DNA of 50,245 nucleotides from Spirosoma fluviale (GTDB lineage Bacteria > Bacteroidota > Bacteroidia > Cytophagales > Spirosomataceae), in NCBI GenBank assembly GCA_945885545.1, contig CAMCYZ010000003.1, positions 1 through 50,245 on the forward strand, written 5' to 3'. Made by a program: the position numbers and the translations under genes. The notes below the pieces were generated by a model, which ran no database searches, had not been told where the DNA came from, and was given only the letters and a program-made list of their open reading frames with translations. Below are positions 1 through 8,091 of this stretch, in pieces. Each line of letters begins with the position of its first letter. The first letter of the stretch is position 1.

Positions 1-1
1 G

Positions 2-199
2 GAAGTTTGGCAGAAACACGGGATTTTGGGAGTAGACATGGAATCGCAAATATTGTTTACCATTGCCAAAAGATTCGGGGCAAAGGCTTTAGCACTTTTG
101 ACCGTCAGCGACAATATAATAACCGGATCATCCTCTTCCCAACAAGAAAGAGAAAATACTTTTAATGATATGATGAAGATTGCTTTAGGGTTGGTATAA
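2..199 (+). CDS. deoD: Purine-nucleoside phosphorylase DeoD-type, C-terminal 65 residues (5' end outside window)
   Basis: The reading frame is open from base 2 to a TAA at 197-199. It encodes the end of a DeoD-type purine nucleoside phosphorylase, which cleaves purine (deoxy)nucleosides with phosphate to the base and (deoxy)ribose-1-phosphate in cytosolic purine salvage. The visible segment has VDMES, the Glu-containing nucleoside-binding turn of the family, then LLTVSDNIITG, where the Asp is the residue that protonates the purine N7 in the hexameric enzymes. The tail TFNDMMKIAL is also typical. The gene faces the minus-strand DUF885 gene tail to tail, with 29 bases between stops. The start and N-terminal half cannot be judged. 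Confidence 0.9.
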   Translation, partial: EVWQKHGILGVDMESQILFTIAKRFGAKALALLTVSDNIITGSSSSQQERENTFNDMMKIALGLV

Positions 200-231
200 A
201 AAAATTGAGGAATAGAAAAACCTATTCCTCA
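198..231 (-). terminator. Rho-independent terminator of the DUF885 gene
   Basis: A perfect 10-bp stem (TGAGGAATAG at 206-215, CTATTCCTCA at 222-231) closes a 6-base loop. On the minus strand it is followed by a run of seven U (complement of 198-204). The stem overlaps the DUF885 stop codon. It lies between two convergent genes, so it may also slow transcription from deoD, although the plus-strand side has no U-tract. Confidence 0.8.
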
Positions 232-1905
232 GTCCAAAAACTTCCACTCAGTCACTTTATCTTTTTTCAAATCTTCGCCCTTTAAGACAGCTTTTACTAA
301 TTCAACAGGCATAGTATTATTCTGTAAAATAGTGTCATGGAAGAGCTTCTCTGGCATTTTACCAGTATCCACCAACTCTTTCTTGAGACTATAAAACTGC
401 AATCCTCCAATCATATAAGCTATCTGATAAAGGGGACCATATCTTCCTGTAAATGAACGCCTTACTTCAGCTTCGGCATTGGCTCTTTCATGTCCAACTT
501 TGTCAACAAGCAGGTCAATACATTGTTGCGGGGTCATTTTCTCTAAGTGATAATTCAGCGAAAATATTATTCTTGCACAACGATGCATTCTCCAAAATAA
601 CATTCCTATTTTCTCTTCAGGCGTTCTAGGAAAATCTTTATCCCAAAGATTAAACTCCCAATATAAAGCCCAACCTTCAGTCCAGAATGGTGTACCGAAA
701 GCTCTGCGATAAGGCTTATGTCGCTGATTCATAAACTGTTGTAAGTGATGACCCGGAATCAACTCATGTTGTACTGTGGCTCTTGAAAAATATGGATTAT
801 TGCCTCGCATGCTCATCATTTTATCGTCATGGTCCATTGTGGCCGTTGGATATGCCACCATTATTTGTTCTCCACCTAAGAAAAACGGACTAACTTTCTG
901 TTGTTCTGCGGAGAGCATTACCGTTCTCCAAGTTTCTTTCGCCATCGCCGGAACTGTAACCAAATCTCTATCTTCAAGATATTTTATAGCTTCCCAGGCT
1001 AGTTTGTTAACGTCTTCTTGCCATTGGCCAGGCGGCACATAAGTTTGTTTTACATGCTCTAGAGCCTTTTTCCAGTCATTTCCATAACCTAGTTCATTTG
1101 ATGCCTTCAGCATTTCTTTCTCACACCAAGCAAATTGCTTGTTGGCCTCAGTGATGAGTTGTTCCGGCGAGTAGGCAATAAATTCGTAAGACAAGTCTTT
1201 TAAAAGTGCTTCTCTGCCAAGCGGTTTTCCTATAATTCCACTTCCGTCGTCCTTCACCAATGTATTGGAAAAATGCTTTCGAAGGAAACCTTCATATTCT
1301 TCAAAAGTCTTCATTAGCTTTTTATGTGGTGTCTGCATCCACCAATAAAACTCAGGATTGTATTCGTTATAAAACTTAAATGATTCCTCAGTTGCCTTTA
1401 TAAGTTCCTTTACTATATCTGCAGCCAATTCGGCTTTTTGCCAACTTTCAAATGTCTTCTTAGTTTTTAAAGCTACGATTTCTGCTCTAATTTCTTTTTC
1501 CACTGTGTTAAATTCTGCTGCCAATTTATCGGACGTGGGTTTGACCCCAGTTTTTCGATTTTCATTAAAGCTATAAATCGGCTGAGCTTTTACAACTACA
1601 TTTTTCACTTCATTAAAAGCCTTTAACTCTAAGCCATGAAAGTAAATACTTTTATCAATTTGATTTCGAAGCAAAACATAATCTACCTTCTGATTTTTGG
1701 TAAGTGCTTCAAAATTAAGTTTGTTCAGATCTTGTCGTGCTTCAGCATAGAATTTCGTAAACCTATCAAAATATACTTCAGAAAGAGGATTAGGATATTT
1801 ACGTTGTAAAGCTCCTTTGTCAGCTTGGTATGAAGAAACAACTTCGTTAAAATCGGTAGCAAAAATACTTAAAGACAAGAAAAGTAAAAGAATTGTTAGT
1901 TTCAT
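229..1905 (-). CDS. DUF885 family protein, secreted metallohydrolase-like
   Basis: A 558-residue protein with an N-terminal signal peptide (about residues 1-16, hydrophobic LTILLLFLSLSIFA). The C-terminal half carries the DUF885 signature HELIPGHHLQ and, some 25 residues later, TEGWALYWE. The two His and the Glu make the zinc-metallopeptidase-like site of this family. DUF885 proteins are usually exported and are placed near metallopeptidases, but no substrate can be read here. It starts 17 bases after the stop of the upstream bicupin gene, so the two are probably one transcript. A strong terminator overlaps its stop. The fold assignment is confident; calling it a peptidase is inference from the motif. 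Confidence 0.85.
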   Translation of the reverse strand: MKLTILLLFLSLSIFATDFNEVVSSYQADKGALQRKYPNPLSEVYFDRFTKFYAEARQDLNKLNFEALTKNQKVDYVLLRNQIDKSIYFHGLELKAFNEVKNVVVKAQPIYSFNENRKTGVKPTSDKLAAEFNTVEKEIRAEIVALKTKKTFESWQKAELAADIVKELIKATEESFKFYNEYNPEFYWWMQTPHKKLMKTFEEYEGFLRKHFSNTLVKDDGSGIIGKPLGREALLKDLSYEFIAYSPEQLITEANKQFAWCEKEMLKASNELGYGNDWKKALEHVKQTYVPPGQWQEDVNKLAWEAIKYLEDRDLVTVPAMAKETWRTVMLSAEQQKVSPFFLGGEQIMVAYPTATMDHDDKMMSMRGNNPYFSRATVQHELIPGHHLQQFMNQRHKPYRRAFGTPFWTEGWALYWEFNLWDKDFPRTPEEKIGMLFWRMHRCARIIFSLNYHLEKMTPQQCIDLLVDKVGHERANAEAEVRRSFTGRYGPLYQIAYMIGGLQFYSLKKELVDTGKMPEKLFHDTILQNNTMPVELVKAVLKGEDLKKDKVTEWKFLD

Positions 1906-1922
1906 CCGATAAAATATTTGGG

Positions 1923-2684
1923 TTAATTAAACTGAAATGCGAAATATGTTGTAGGGCCCTTGCCAATGTTGGTCAGATTATGTAACTGATTGGAAGGCAA
2001 AAAGAACAAATCGCCTTTGGAGCCTTCATAAAAATGTTCACCAATTTGCATTCTGGCATTTCCATCAACAAGAAGTATCATTTCTTCAGCAATATGCTTA
2101 TGCGGTAAGTGGCTATTCAAACCTTCATTTAGAGTAGTTACATGCATTTCTACACGATTGAACATAGCAGTGGGTCTATCAAAAAAATCTCTTCTACCGC
2201 CTTTATCGTGCGGCTTGAAAATTAAATTCGTCCAGTCTACTATTTGAGACTTTACTATTTCTTCCTTTTCCCTCGGGCTTTTTGACTTATAAATCAATAC
2301 AAAATAATTCACATCTTTATTACTGAGGTTATTCATTTGCTGCATGTCCTTGGGCATAATTAACAAAACACTTCCGGCACCAAGTTCTTTAGTCTGGCCT
2401 TCAATCGTTACGGTTAATAAACCGTCTTGAATAATTATAAGCTCCTCGTCTATTTCCTGTGCGTGTGAAGGCCTTAATTTGTGTCCCGGCTTAAGAGTAG
2501 AATGGTGAATACTGATTTTTTCCATAAAATCAGTTTGTTCGTTTTTTAATATTTGTCGAAATACCCTACTCTCATCTTCATTTTTTGATAATTTATCAAA
2601 ATGAATCACCTTGCCTTGTAGTAAATTCTGAGAAAAAGCAGCGTTAATACTCATGCAAAAGAGAGCGGTTAATAAAATTTTCAT
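1923..2684 (-). CDS. Secreted bicupin-domain protein
   Basis: A 253-residue protein starting at the ATG at 2684, where a clear signal peptide begins (MKILLTALFCMSINAAFSQ). A longer reading to 2729 would add 15 residues in front of the signal peptide and run into the upstream terminator, so it is rejected. Two cupin domains are visible, roughly residues 60-125 and 165-245. The second has the metal-binding pattern HLPHKHIAEEM followed by a late His in PSNQLHNL. The first has a similar but weaker pattern (RPSHAQEIDEEL). Cupins of this type are mostly small-molecule dioxygenases, isomerases or sugar-binding proteins, and the substrate here is unknown. It is probably cotranscribed with the DUF885 hydrolase 17 bases downstream. 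Confidence 0.8.
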   Translation of the reverse strand: MKILLTALFCMSINAAFSQNLLQGKVIHFDKLSKNEDESRVFRQILKNEQTDFMEKISIHHSTLKPGHKLRPSHAQEIDEELIIIQDGLLTVTIEGQTKELGAGSVLLIMPKDMQQMNNLSNKDVNYFVLIYKSKSPREKEEIVKSQIVDWTNLIFKPHDKGGRRDFFDRPTAMFNRVEMHVTTLNEGLNSHLPHKHIAEEMILLVDGNARMQIGEHFYEGSKGDLFFLPSNQLHNLTNIGKGPTTYFAFQFN

Positions 2685-2705
2685 TTCTTGGTTGATAAAC
2701 TTAAT

Positions 2706-2740
2706 CAAAAATAAAAAAAAATCCCACAAAGTCCTTCAAA
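2706..2740 (-). promoter_or_regulatory. Bacteroidota-type promoter of the bicupin gene
   Basis: On the minus strand a -7 box TATTTTTG (complement of 2706-2713) is preceded by TTTG (complement of 2737-2740) with 23 bases between. Transcription would start about 15 bases before the bicupin ATG. The elements lie inside the U-tract and loop of the preceding terminator, so one stretch appears to end one transcript and start the next. Confidence 0.5.
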
Positions 2741-2750
2741 CTTGTGGGAT
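2713..2750 (-). terminator. Rho-independent terminator of the ugd-uxs operon
   Basis: A 9-bp perfect stem (ATCCCACAA at 2721-2729, TTGTGGGAT at 2742-2750) with a 12-base loop. On the minus strand it is followed by an eight-base U-tract (complement of 2713-2720). It lies 26 bases after the stop of the decarboxylase gene. Confidence 0.85.
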
Positions 2751-2775
2751 ATTTAAACAACCTTACTCCTGAATT

Positions 2776-3747
2776 TTAGAATTCTCGATGAATGGCTTCG
2801 TCAAAAAGTCTTTCTTTAGGCAAATTTCTGAAATAATCGTAGGTTATTTTCAAGCCTTCTGCCCTATCTACTTTAGGTTCCCAACCCAAAATGGTTTTTG
2901 CTTTGGTAACATCTGGTTGCCTTTGCTTCGGATCATCCTTTGGCAAATCCAAATAAACCACTTTCTGAGTAGTTCCCGTAAGTTTGATAATTTCTTCAGC
3001 GAAATCCTTGATGGTAATTTCTGATGGGTTTCCAACATTCACGGGTTGTGCATAATTTGACATCAACAATCTATATATTCCTTCAACCAAATCATCAACA
3101 TAACAAAAAGAACGCGTCTGTGAACCATCACCAAAAATCGTAATATCTTCACCACGGAGTGCTTGGCCAATAAATGCTGGCAAAACACGGCCGTCGTTCA
3201 ATCGCATTCTTGGACCATAAGTATTAAAAATACGTACAATTCTGGTCTCTACGCCATGGTAAGTATGGTAGGCCATCGTCATAGCTTCCTGGAATCTTTT
3301 GGCTTCATCATACACACCTCTCGGCCCTACTGGATTTACATGACCCCAATATTCCTCGGTTTGAGGATGCACCAAAGGGTCTCCATATACTTCTGATGTA
3401 GAGGCTATTAGAACTCTAGCTCCTTTAACTCTAGCCAATCCCAAGCAATTATGAATCCCCAAAGAACCAACTTTCAAAGTTTGGATTGGAATTTTGAGGT
3501 AATCAATTGGACTAGCAGGAGAAGCAAAATGTAAAATATAATCTAGTTCGCCCGGTACATGAATAAACTTGCTTACATCATGATGGTAAAACTCAAAATT
3601 AGGCAATTTAAACAGATGCTCAATATTTCTTAAATCACCCGTAATTAGATTATCCATAGCTATCACATGGAAACCTTCTTTGATAAACCTGTCACAAAGG
3701 TGCGAACCTAAAAAACCCGCTCCTCCTGTAATTAATATTCTTTTCAT
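2776..3747 (-). CDS. uxs: UDP-glucuronate decarboxylase (UDP-xylose synthase), extended SDR family
   Basis: A 323-residue cytosolic enzyme expected to convert UDP-glucuronate to UDP-xylose through a 4-keto intermediate. It has the NAD-binding [14 protein letters not shown] near residue 8, the conserved [10 protein letters not shown] segment, and the catalytic YDEAK (Tyr-x3-Lys) near residue 147. [17 protein letters not shown] and the [16 protein letters not shown] block are characteristic of UXS enzymes. The length matches bacterial UXS without the N-terminal membrane anchor of animal forms. The ATG lies 4 bases after the ugd stop, so the enzymes for the two consecutive steps are cotranscribed. 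The product probably feeds an extracellular or cell-surface glycan. Confidence 0.93.
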   Translation of the reverse strand: MKRILITGGAGFLGSHLCDRFIKEGFHVIAMDNLITGDLRNIEHLFKLPNFEFYHHDVSKFIHVPGELDYILHFASPASPIDYLKIPIQTLKVGSLGIHNCLGLARVKGARVLIASTSEVYGDPLVHPQTEEYWGHVNPVGPRGVYDEAKRFQEAMTMAYHTYHGVETRIVRIFNTYGPRMRLNDGRVLPAFIGQALRGEDITIFGDGSQTRSFCYVDDLVEGIYRLLMSNYAQPVNVGNPSEITIKDFAEEIIKLTGTTQKVVYLDLPKDDPKQRQPDVTKAKTILGWEPKVDRAEGLKITYDYFRNLPKERLFDEAIHREF

Positions 3748-3751
3748 ATTT

Positions 3752-5068
3752 TTAAGATGCTGTTATTGTATCGCGACCAATAGAATAGTAATCAAAACCC
3801 AAATGAGCCATATCTTTCAATTCGTACAAGTTTCTTCCGTCAAAAATGACTTTGTTCTTTAATACACTTCCTAATTTGTCAAAATCTGGTGTTCTAAACT
3901 CCGGCCACTCCGTCATAATCATCAAAGCATCAGCCCCTTCCGCTGCCTCATATTGACTAGCTGCATATTTAACTTTTTTACCTATTTCCTTTCTAACATT
4001 AGCTATAGCTTCTGGATCGAAAACAACTACCTTAGCTCCTGCTCTTTTCAAAGCCTTAATGTTATACAAAGCCGGTGCTTCACGAATATCGTCAGTATGA
4101 GGTTTGAATGCCAAGCCCCAAATAGCTATAGTTTTACCTTTCAAATCTCCACCAAAATACGCCTTGAGTTGTGGTATCAATTTAGTTTTTTGACGGTCAT
4201 TGACGAACATCACTGATTTCAGAATCTTAAAATCATATCCATATTCTTTTGCTGTTTTGCCTAAAGCTTGGACATCTTTCGGGAAACATGAACCACCGTA
4301 ACCAATGCCAGGAAATAAAAATCTTTTACCAATTCTGCTATCTGTGCCAATTCCCTTGCGTACATTGTCAACGTCTGCACCCGCAAGCTCACATAGGTTG
4401 GCGATTTCATTCATAAAAGTTATTTTCATAGCCAAAAATGAATTTGCGGCATATTTAGTCATTTCGGCAGAACGCTCATCCATAAAAATAACTGGATTGC
4501 CCTGACGAACCAAGGGAGCGTAAAGACGTTCCATTATTACCTTGGCCCTGTCTGATTTCGTACCAATAACAACCCTGTCTGGTTTCATGAAGTCTTCAAC
4601 CGCTACCCCTTCTCTCAAAAACTCCGGGTTAGAAACTACGTCATATTCCACCTTGGCGTTTACAGCCATCTTGGCAGAAACCTTTTCAGCTGTACCTACA
4701 GGAACCGTACTCTTATCCACTATTACGGCGTAATGACCCAACACTCTGCCCAAGTCCTCAGCTACACCAAGAATATACTTCAAATCCGCAGAACCATCTT
4801 CTCCGGGAGGCGTAGGCAGTGCCAAAAATATTACTTCGGCATCTTTTATTCCTTCAACCAAATCAGTAGTAAAAGTCAATCTCCCTTCTTTGCGGTTTCT
4901 TTCAAACAAGACTTCCAAACCAGGTTCATAAATGGTTATTTTACCTTTTCTAAGACTTTCAATTTTCTTTGCGTCAATATCTATACAACTTACATAATTA
5001 CCAGTTTCAGCAAAGCAAGTTCCCGTAACCAAGCCCACATATCCAGTACCAATAACAGCAATTTTCAT
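3752..5068 (-). CDS. ugd: UDP-glucose 6-dehydrogenase
   Basis: A 438-residue NAD-dependent enzyme that oxidises UDP-glucose twice to UDP-glucuronate. The N-terminal Rossmann motif is [10 protein letters not shown] (residues 7-16). The catalytic cysteine is in [12 protein letters not shown] near residue 255. The C-terminal UDP-binding domain starts near [16 protein letters not shown]. The length and domain order match the dimeric bacterial Ugd/TuaD class. It is the first gene of a two-gene operon with the UDP-glucuronate decarboxylase 4 bases downstream. A TAnnTTTG box about 33 bases before the ATG is a plausible promoter. UDP-GlcA and UDP-Xyl are both common inputs for capsule or O-antigen, and an export locus lies at the far end of the window. 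Confidence 0.95.
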   Translation of the reverse strand: MKIAVIGTGYVGLVTGTCFAETGNYVSCIDIDAKKIESLRKGKITIYEPGLEVLFERNRKEGRLTFTTDLVEGIKDAEVIFLALPTPPGEDGSADLKYILGVAEDLGRVLGHYAVIVDKSTVPVGTAEKVSAKMAVNAKVEYDVVSNPEFLREGVAVEDFMKPDRVVIGTKSDRAKVIMERLYAPLVRQGNPVIFMDERSAEMTKYAANSFLAMKITFMNEIANLCELAGADVDNVRKGIGTDSRIGKRFLFPGIGYGGSCFPKDVQALGKTAKEYGYDFKILKSVMFVNDRQKTKLIPQLKAYFGGDLKGKTIAIWGLAFKPHTDDIREAPALYNIKALKRAGAKVVVFDPEAIANVRKEIGKKVKYAASQYEAAEGADALMIMTEWPEFRTPDFDKLGSVLKNKVIFDGRNLYELKDMAHLGFDYYSIGRDTITAS

Positions 5069-5100
5069 ATTTTTATAAAATTAATAAATGAAATGTCTTA

Positions 5101-5108
5101 CAAAGGTA
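5101..5108 (-). promoter_or_regulatory. Candidate -7 box for ugd-uxs
   Basis: The minus strand reads TACCTTTG, matching the Bacteroidota -7 consensus TAnnTTTG, 33 bases upstream of the ugd ATG. No TTTG is seen at the -33 position. The rest of 5109-5323 holds no gene, RNA or clear hairpin that I could recognise. Confidence 0.5.
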
Positions 5109-5323
5109 TTGCAAAAGAGATACCTTCATCATTAAATTCGTAAAAATCTTACATAATATTCAAAAAATATATACATTTTGATTCAAAAACACAATTAAGT
5201 ATACTTTTTTGAATAGGCCATGTAATGTTTTAAAATAATTTAATGGAAAAATAGTCCACAAAATGGAAAGTATTCACCATTATTGACAATGTAAATTAAG
5301 AAAATTCAGAAGAGCAATTAGGC

Positions 5324-6109
5324 CTATGACACCTTCCAAACGAAAGGATATTTTACACCTTTGTAGTTTTTTATTTCCATGTTGATAGTTCCGAAGGAGA
5401 AATCTACTTCAATTTTGAGAGGCACACGATTCTTATCATCAGATATCCAGATTCGGATTGCATTTTCGCCTTTGAATAAATCGTTCTTGGGTAAAATAGG
5501 ATTGAGTTTCAAAACACGCATTTTGCCAAATTTAGTATGCACAATTCCATGACCTGCATATTTTATTTTCATTTGATAAAGATCTTCATCAAAGAATAGT
5601 GGTGACGAAACGGTTTGCCCTTCGCTGAATTTTGAAAAATTTATAGTACGGAGAAAGTAATAGCCCGAAATAACATCCTGAATATTGTTAGGCACCTCAA
5701 ATCTCTTTGACTGCTCTTTCTCTACTTTTACTACCTCATTCTTTTGATGATCAAAATTCATTACCTGATCCCTTTTGTAGCTATTCTCCCGGGCACTGTA
5801 GATAAACCTGTGGGGTAGAAACGCCAAAGTATCAACATAGCTCCTATAGGTATTCCTAACCTTGAACAGATCTGTCAATCCGGCTGTTTTACCCAAAACA
5901 TTGACCCTAAAGCATGGGCGATTATTTACCAGATAAATCTTTTCGTCCACATCTACTTCTGCCTCCCCAATTGTTAGGAAGCCATACTTAACTTTGTAGT
6001 TATAAGACTCACCAGCCTTGAAACTATCATTGGGGATTATTCTGTAGTCGCCTACGATAGTAAATGAGCACAAAACAAAAAACAAAATAAAATCTCTTAA
6101 CCGTAACAT
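5324..6109 (-). CDS. DUF3108 domain-containing protein, exported
   Basis: A 261-residue protein with an N-terminal hydrophobic segment (residues 5-20, a signal peptide or anchor). The remainder is a single DUF3108 domain, recognised by GESYNYKVKYGFLTIGEAEV near residue 33, FLPHRFIYSARENSY near residue 97 and the late KIEVDFSFGTINMEI. DUF3108 proteins have a lipoprotein-carrier-like beta fold and are predicted to be periplasmic. Their job is not established. The gene stands alone with its own promoter box upstream, and recA lies further upstream on the same strand beyond a terminator. Confidence 0.8.
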   Translation of the reverse strand: MLRLRDFILFFVLCSFTIVGDYRIIPNDSFKAGESYNYKVKYGFLTIGEAEVDVDEKIYLVNNRPCFRVNVLGKTAGLTDLFKVRNTYRSYVDTLAFLPHRFIYSARENSYKRDQVMNFDHQKNEVVKVEKEQSKRFEVPNNIQDVISGYYFLRTINFSKFSEGQTVSSPLFFDEDLYQMKIKYAGHGIVHTKFGKMRVLKLNPILPKNDLFKGENAIRIWISDDKNRVPLKIEVDFSFGTINMEIKNYKGVKYPFVWKVS

Positions 6110-6138
6110 TAACTCAACTGAATTTTATAGAAAACGTA

Positions 6139-6146
6139 CAAAGTTA
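6139..6146 (-). promoter_or_regulatory. Candidate -7 box for the DUF3108 gene
   Basis: The minus strand reads TAACTTTG, a match to TAnnTTTG, 30 bases before the ATG at 6109. The identical octamer is found in front of recA. No -33 TTTG is visible. Confidence 0.5.
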
Positions 6147-6200
6147 AAATTAAATACTGAGCTGTTTTGTTAATTTTCTATTTTGCAAATACTCCAAACA

Positions 6201-6226
6201 AAAAATGCCTCAAATGAGGCATTTTT
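6201..6226 (-). terminator. Terminator of recA
   Basis: AAAAATGCCTCA (6201-6212) is followed after two bases by its reverse complement TGAGGCATTTTT (6215-6226). The structure has A/T tracts on both sides and could work in either direction. It lies 20 bases after the recA stop and upstream of the DUF3108 promoter. Confidence 0.85.
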
Positions 6227-6246
6227 TTATAACAATAAACTTGATT

Positions 6247-7296
6247 TTAAGCCTCCAAATCTGCTTCACTTGCATTCTTATCCATCAGAGCATCGGCATT
6301 GCCAGCCACTGTAGCCTTTATTTTCTCTTCAATGTCGGCCATCAACTCTGGATTATCCTTTATAAGACCTTTTACAGAGTCTCTTCCTTGTCCAAGCCTA
6401 TTTTCCGCATAAGAAAACCATGAGCCAGATTTTTTTACAATATCCAAGTCAACCGCCAAGTCTAGAACCTCTCCCGATTTTGATATGCCTTCACCGTACA
6501 TAATATCAAATTCGATAACTTTAAATGGAGGTGCCACTTTGTTTTTAACCACCTTCACTTTTGTACGGTTACCTATAATATTGGCATCACTATCCTTTAT
6601 CTGTCCAATTCTTCTGATATCGATTCTTACTGAGGCATAGAACTTTAAAGCATTACCACCAGTTGTGGTTTCTGGGCTACCAAACATAACACCAATCTTA
6701 TCCCTCAACTGATTAATAAATATACAACAACATCCCGTTTTATTGATGGTTCCTGTTAGTTTTCTCAGTGCTTGAGACATTAGTCTAGCTTGAAGACCCA
6801 TTTTACTATCTCCCATTTCTCCCTCCAACTCGGCTTTTGGCACCAAAGCGGCTACAGAGTCTATAACGCAAATATCTATGGCTCCTGAGGAAATCAAATG
6901 TTCGGCAATTTCTAAGGCCTGCTCACCATAATCGGGTTGTGATATCAAAAGGTTTTTGGTATCAATTCCTAATTTTTCAGCATATAATCTATCAAATGCG
7001 TGTTCTGCATCTACAAAAGCGGCTATTCCTCCTTTCTTCTGTGCTTCTGCAATGGCATGCATGGCCAAAGTAGTCTTACCTGAAGATTCTGGCCCGTAGA
7101 TTTCTATAACTCTTCCTTTCGGAAAACCACCAACTCCTAATGCCAAATCCAAACCTAATGATCCTGTTGAAATAACAGGTACATCCATTACCTTGGTGTC
7201 GCTAAGCCTCATTACGGTACCTTTTCCGTAGGCTTTATCTAATTTATCTAATGTAGATTGTAATATTTTAAGTTTATCTGAGCTTTCAGCTGCCAT
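6247..7296 (-). CDS. recA: Recombinase RecA
   Basis: A 349-residue strand-exchange ATPase that forms the filament on single-stranded DNA in homologous recombination and induces the SOS response where LexA is present. Walker A GPESSGKT is at residues 68-75. The Walker B region is [12 protein letters not shown]. The L1/L2 DNA-binding region includes the [22 protein letters not shown] block. The acidic C-terminal tail (NASEADLEA) is normal for RecA. The gene is monocistronic: it has its own TAACTTTG box 24 bases before the ATG and a strong terminator after the stop. No recX follows. Confidence 0.98.
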   Translation of the reverse strand: MAAESSDKLKILQSTLDKLDKAYGKGTVMRLSDTKVMDVPVISTGSLGLDLALGVGGFPKGRVIEIYGPESSGKTTLAMHAIAEAQKKGGIAAFVDAEHAFDRLYAEKLGIDTKNLLISQPDYGEQALEIAEHLISSGAIDICVIDSVAALVPKAELEGEMGDSKMGLQARLMSQALRKLTGTINKTGCCCIFINQLRDKIGVMFGSPETTTGGNALKFYASVRIDIRRIGQIKDSDANIIGNRTKVKVVKNKVAPPFKVIEFDIMYGEGISKSGEVLDLAVDLDIVKKSGSWFSYAENRLGQGRDSVKGLIKDNPELMADIEEKIKATVAGNADALMDKNASEADLEA

Positions 7297-7319
7297 TTCT
7301 GTACGTTTAAGATTTAATA

Positions 7320-7327
7320 CAAAGTTA
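7320..7327 (-). promoter_or_regulatory. Candidate -7 box for recA
   Basis: The minus strand reads TAACTTTG (TAnnTTTG consensus) 24 bases upstream of the recA ATG. No LexA-type inverted repeat was recognised nearby. Confidence 0.55.
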
Positions 7328-7410
7328 TATAATTTTTTTAGATATTTTCTGCTAAAAAAAATAGCATTTATTGTAAGATATTCAAAATAAACTACTTACA
7401 AATTAAACAC

Positions 7411-7998
7411 TCAAAGTTTTGCAATTTTTATTTTCTTCCATTCTACCCTTATACCGCCACCGTCGTGTATTTGAAGTGCTATTTTACCATCAACTTCGCC
7501 AATTGCTGGGTCATTGAGATAAATCATTTGCTTGCCATTTACCCAAGTAGTTACCTCAGTACCAACTACCTTTATTTTCATGGTATTCCATTCGTTCATT
7601 TTCACATTATCAATTTCTTTTGGTGGTTTTATGAGCCATCCTCTTTTATAAGATTCGTAAATTCCACCCGAAAAACTACCCGGAGGAGCTACTTCAGCCT
7701 GCCAACCTGATACTTTGGTTCCCACAATGTCAGAGTGAAAGAAAACTCCACTATTTCCATTCGCCAAGGGTTTAAACATCAATGTTAGTTCAAAATCTTT
7801 GAACTTTTCTGTAGTGGCCAAATAGCCATACCCTTTGTCTGGACCGCTCTCACAGATTAGATTTTTATTTTCAACATACCACTTTTCAGTTCCGAATATT
7901 TCCCAACCCGACAAATCCTTTCCATTGAAAAGATTTACAGGTTTGGACTTTTGAGCAAAACTAAAGATGGGAATTAACAGAAATAGTAATTTTTTCAT
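7411..7998 (-). CDS. DUF1080 (3-keto-disaccharide hydrolase-like) exported protein
   Basis: A 195-residue protein with a signal peptide (MKKLLFLLIPIFSFAQ) and one DUF1080 domain covering the rest. The family start LFNGKDLSGWEIFG is at about residues 23-36, and the closing IALQIHDGGGIRVEWKKIKI is typical. DUF1080 has a concanavalin-like jelly-roll fold and is annotated as 3-keto-disaccharide hydrolase from a few characterised members. It is common in Bacteroidota and Planctomycetes as a secreted glycan-related domain. The gene stands alone and is divergent from the helicase gene at 8092. The activity here is not proven. Confidence 0.85.
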   Translation of the reverse strand: MKKLLFLLIPIFSFAQKSKPVNLFNGKDLSGWEIFGTEKWYVENKNLICESGPDKGYGYLATTEKFKDFELTLMFKPLANGNSGVFFHSDIVGTKVSGWQAEVAPPGSFSGGIYESYKRGWLIKPPKEIDNVKMNEWNTMKIKVVGTEVTTWVNGKQMIYLNDPAIGEVDGKIALQIHDGGGIRVEWKKIKIAKL

Positions 7999-8061
7999 TA
8001 GATTTATTAAAGTTTAATTTCTTGAAGTCTAAATTTAGGAAAGAAATTTAAATCTAAAAAT

Positions 8062-8069
8062 TACTTTTG
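8062..8069 (+). promoter_or_regulatory. Candidate -7 box for the helicase operon
   Basis: TACTTTTG, a match to TAnnTTTG, 22 bases before the helicase ATG in the divergent region between DUF1080 and the helicase. Confidence 0.55.
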
Positions 8070-8091
8070 TATTTAAATATCAAAATAAGAA

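Noticed and set aside
2685-2729. N-terminal extension of the bicupin protein
   Set aside because: It would put 15 residues before a complete signal peptide and begin inside the upstream terminator.
4733-5143. 136-codon plus-strand frame over the ugd 5' end
   Set aside because: It lies opposite ugd, its translation has no family features, and ugd has clear motifs in the other strand.
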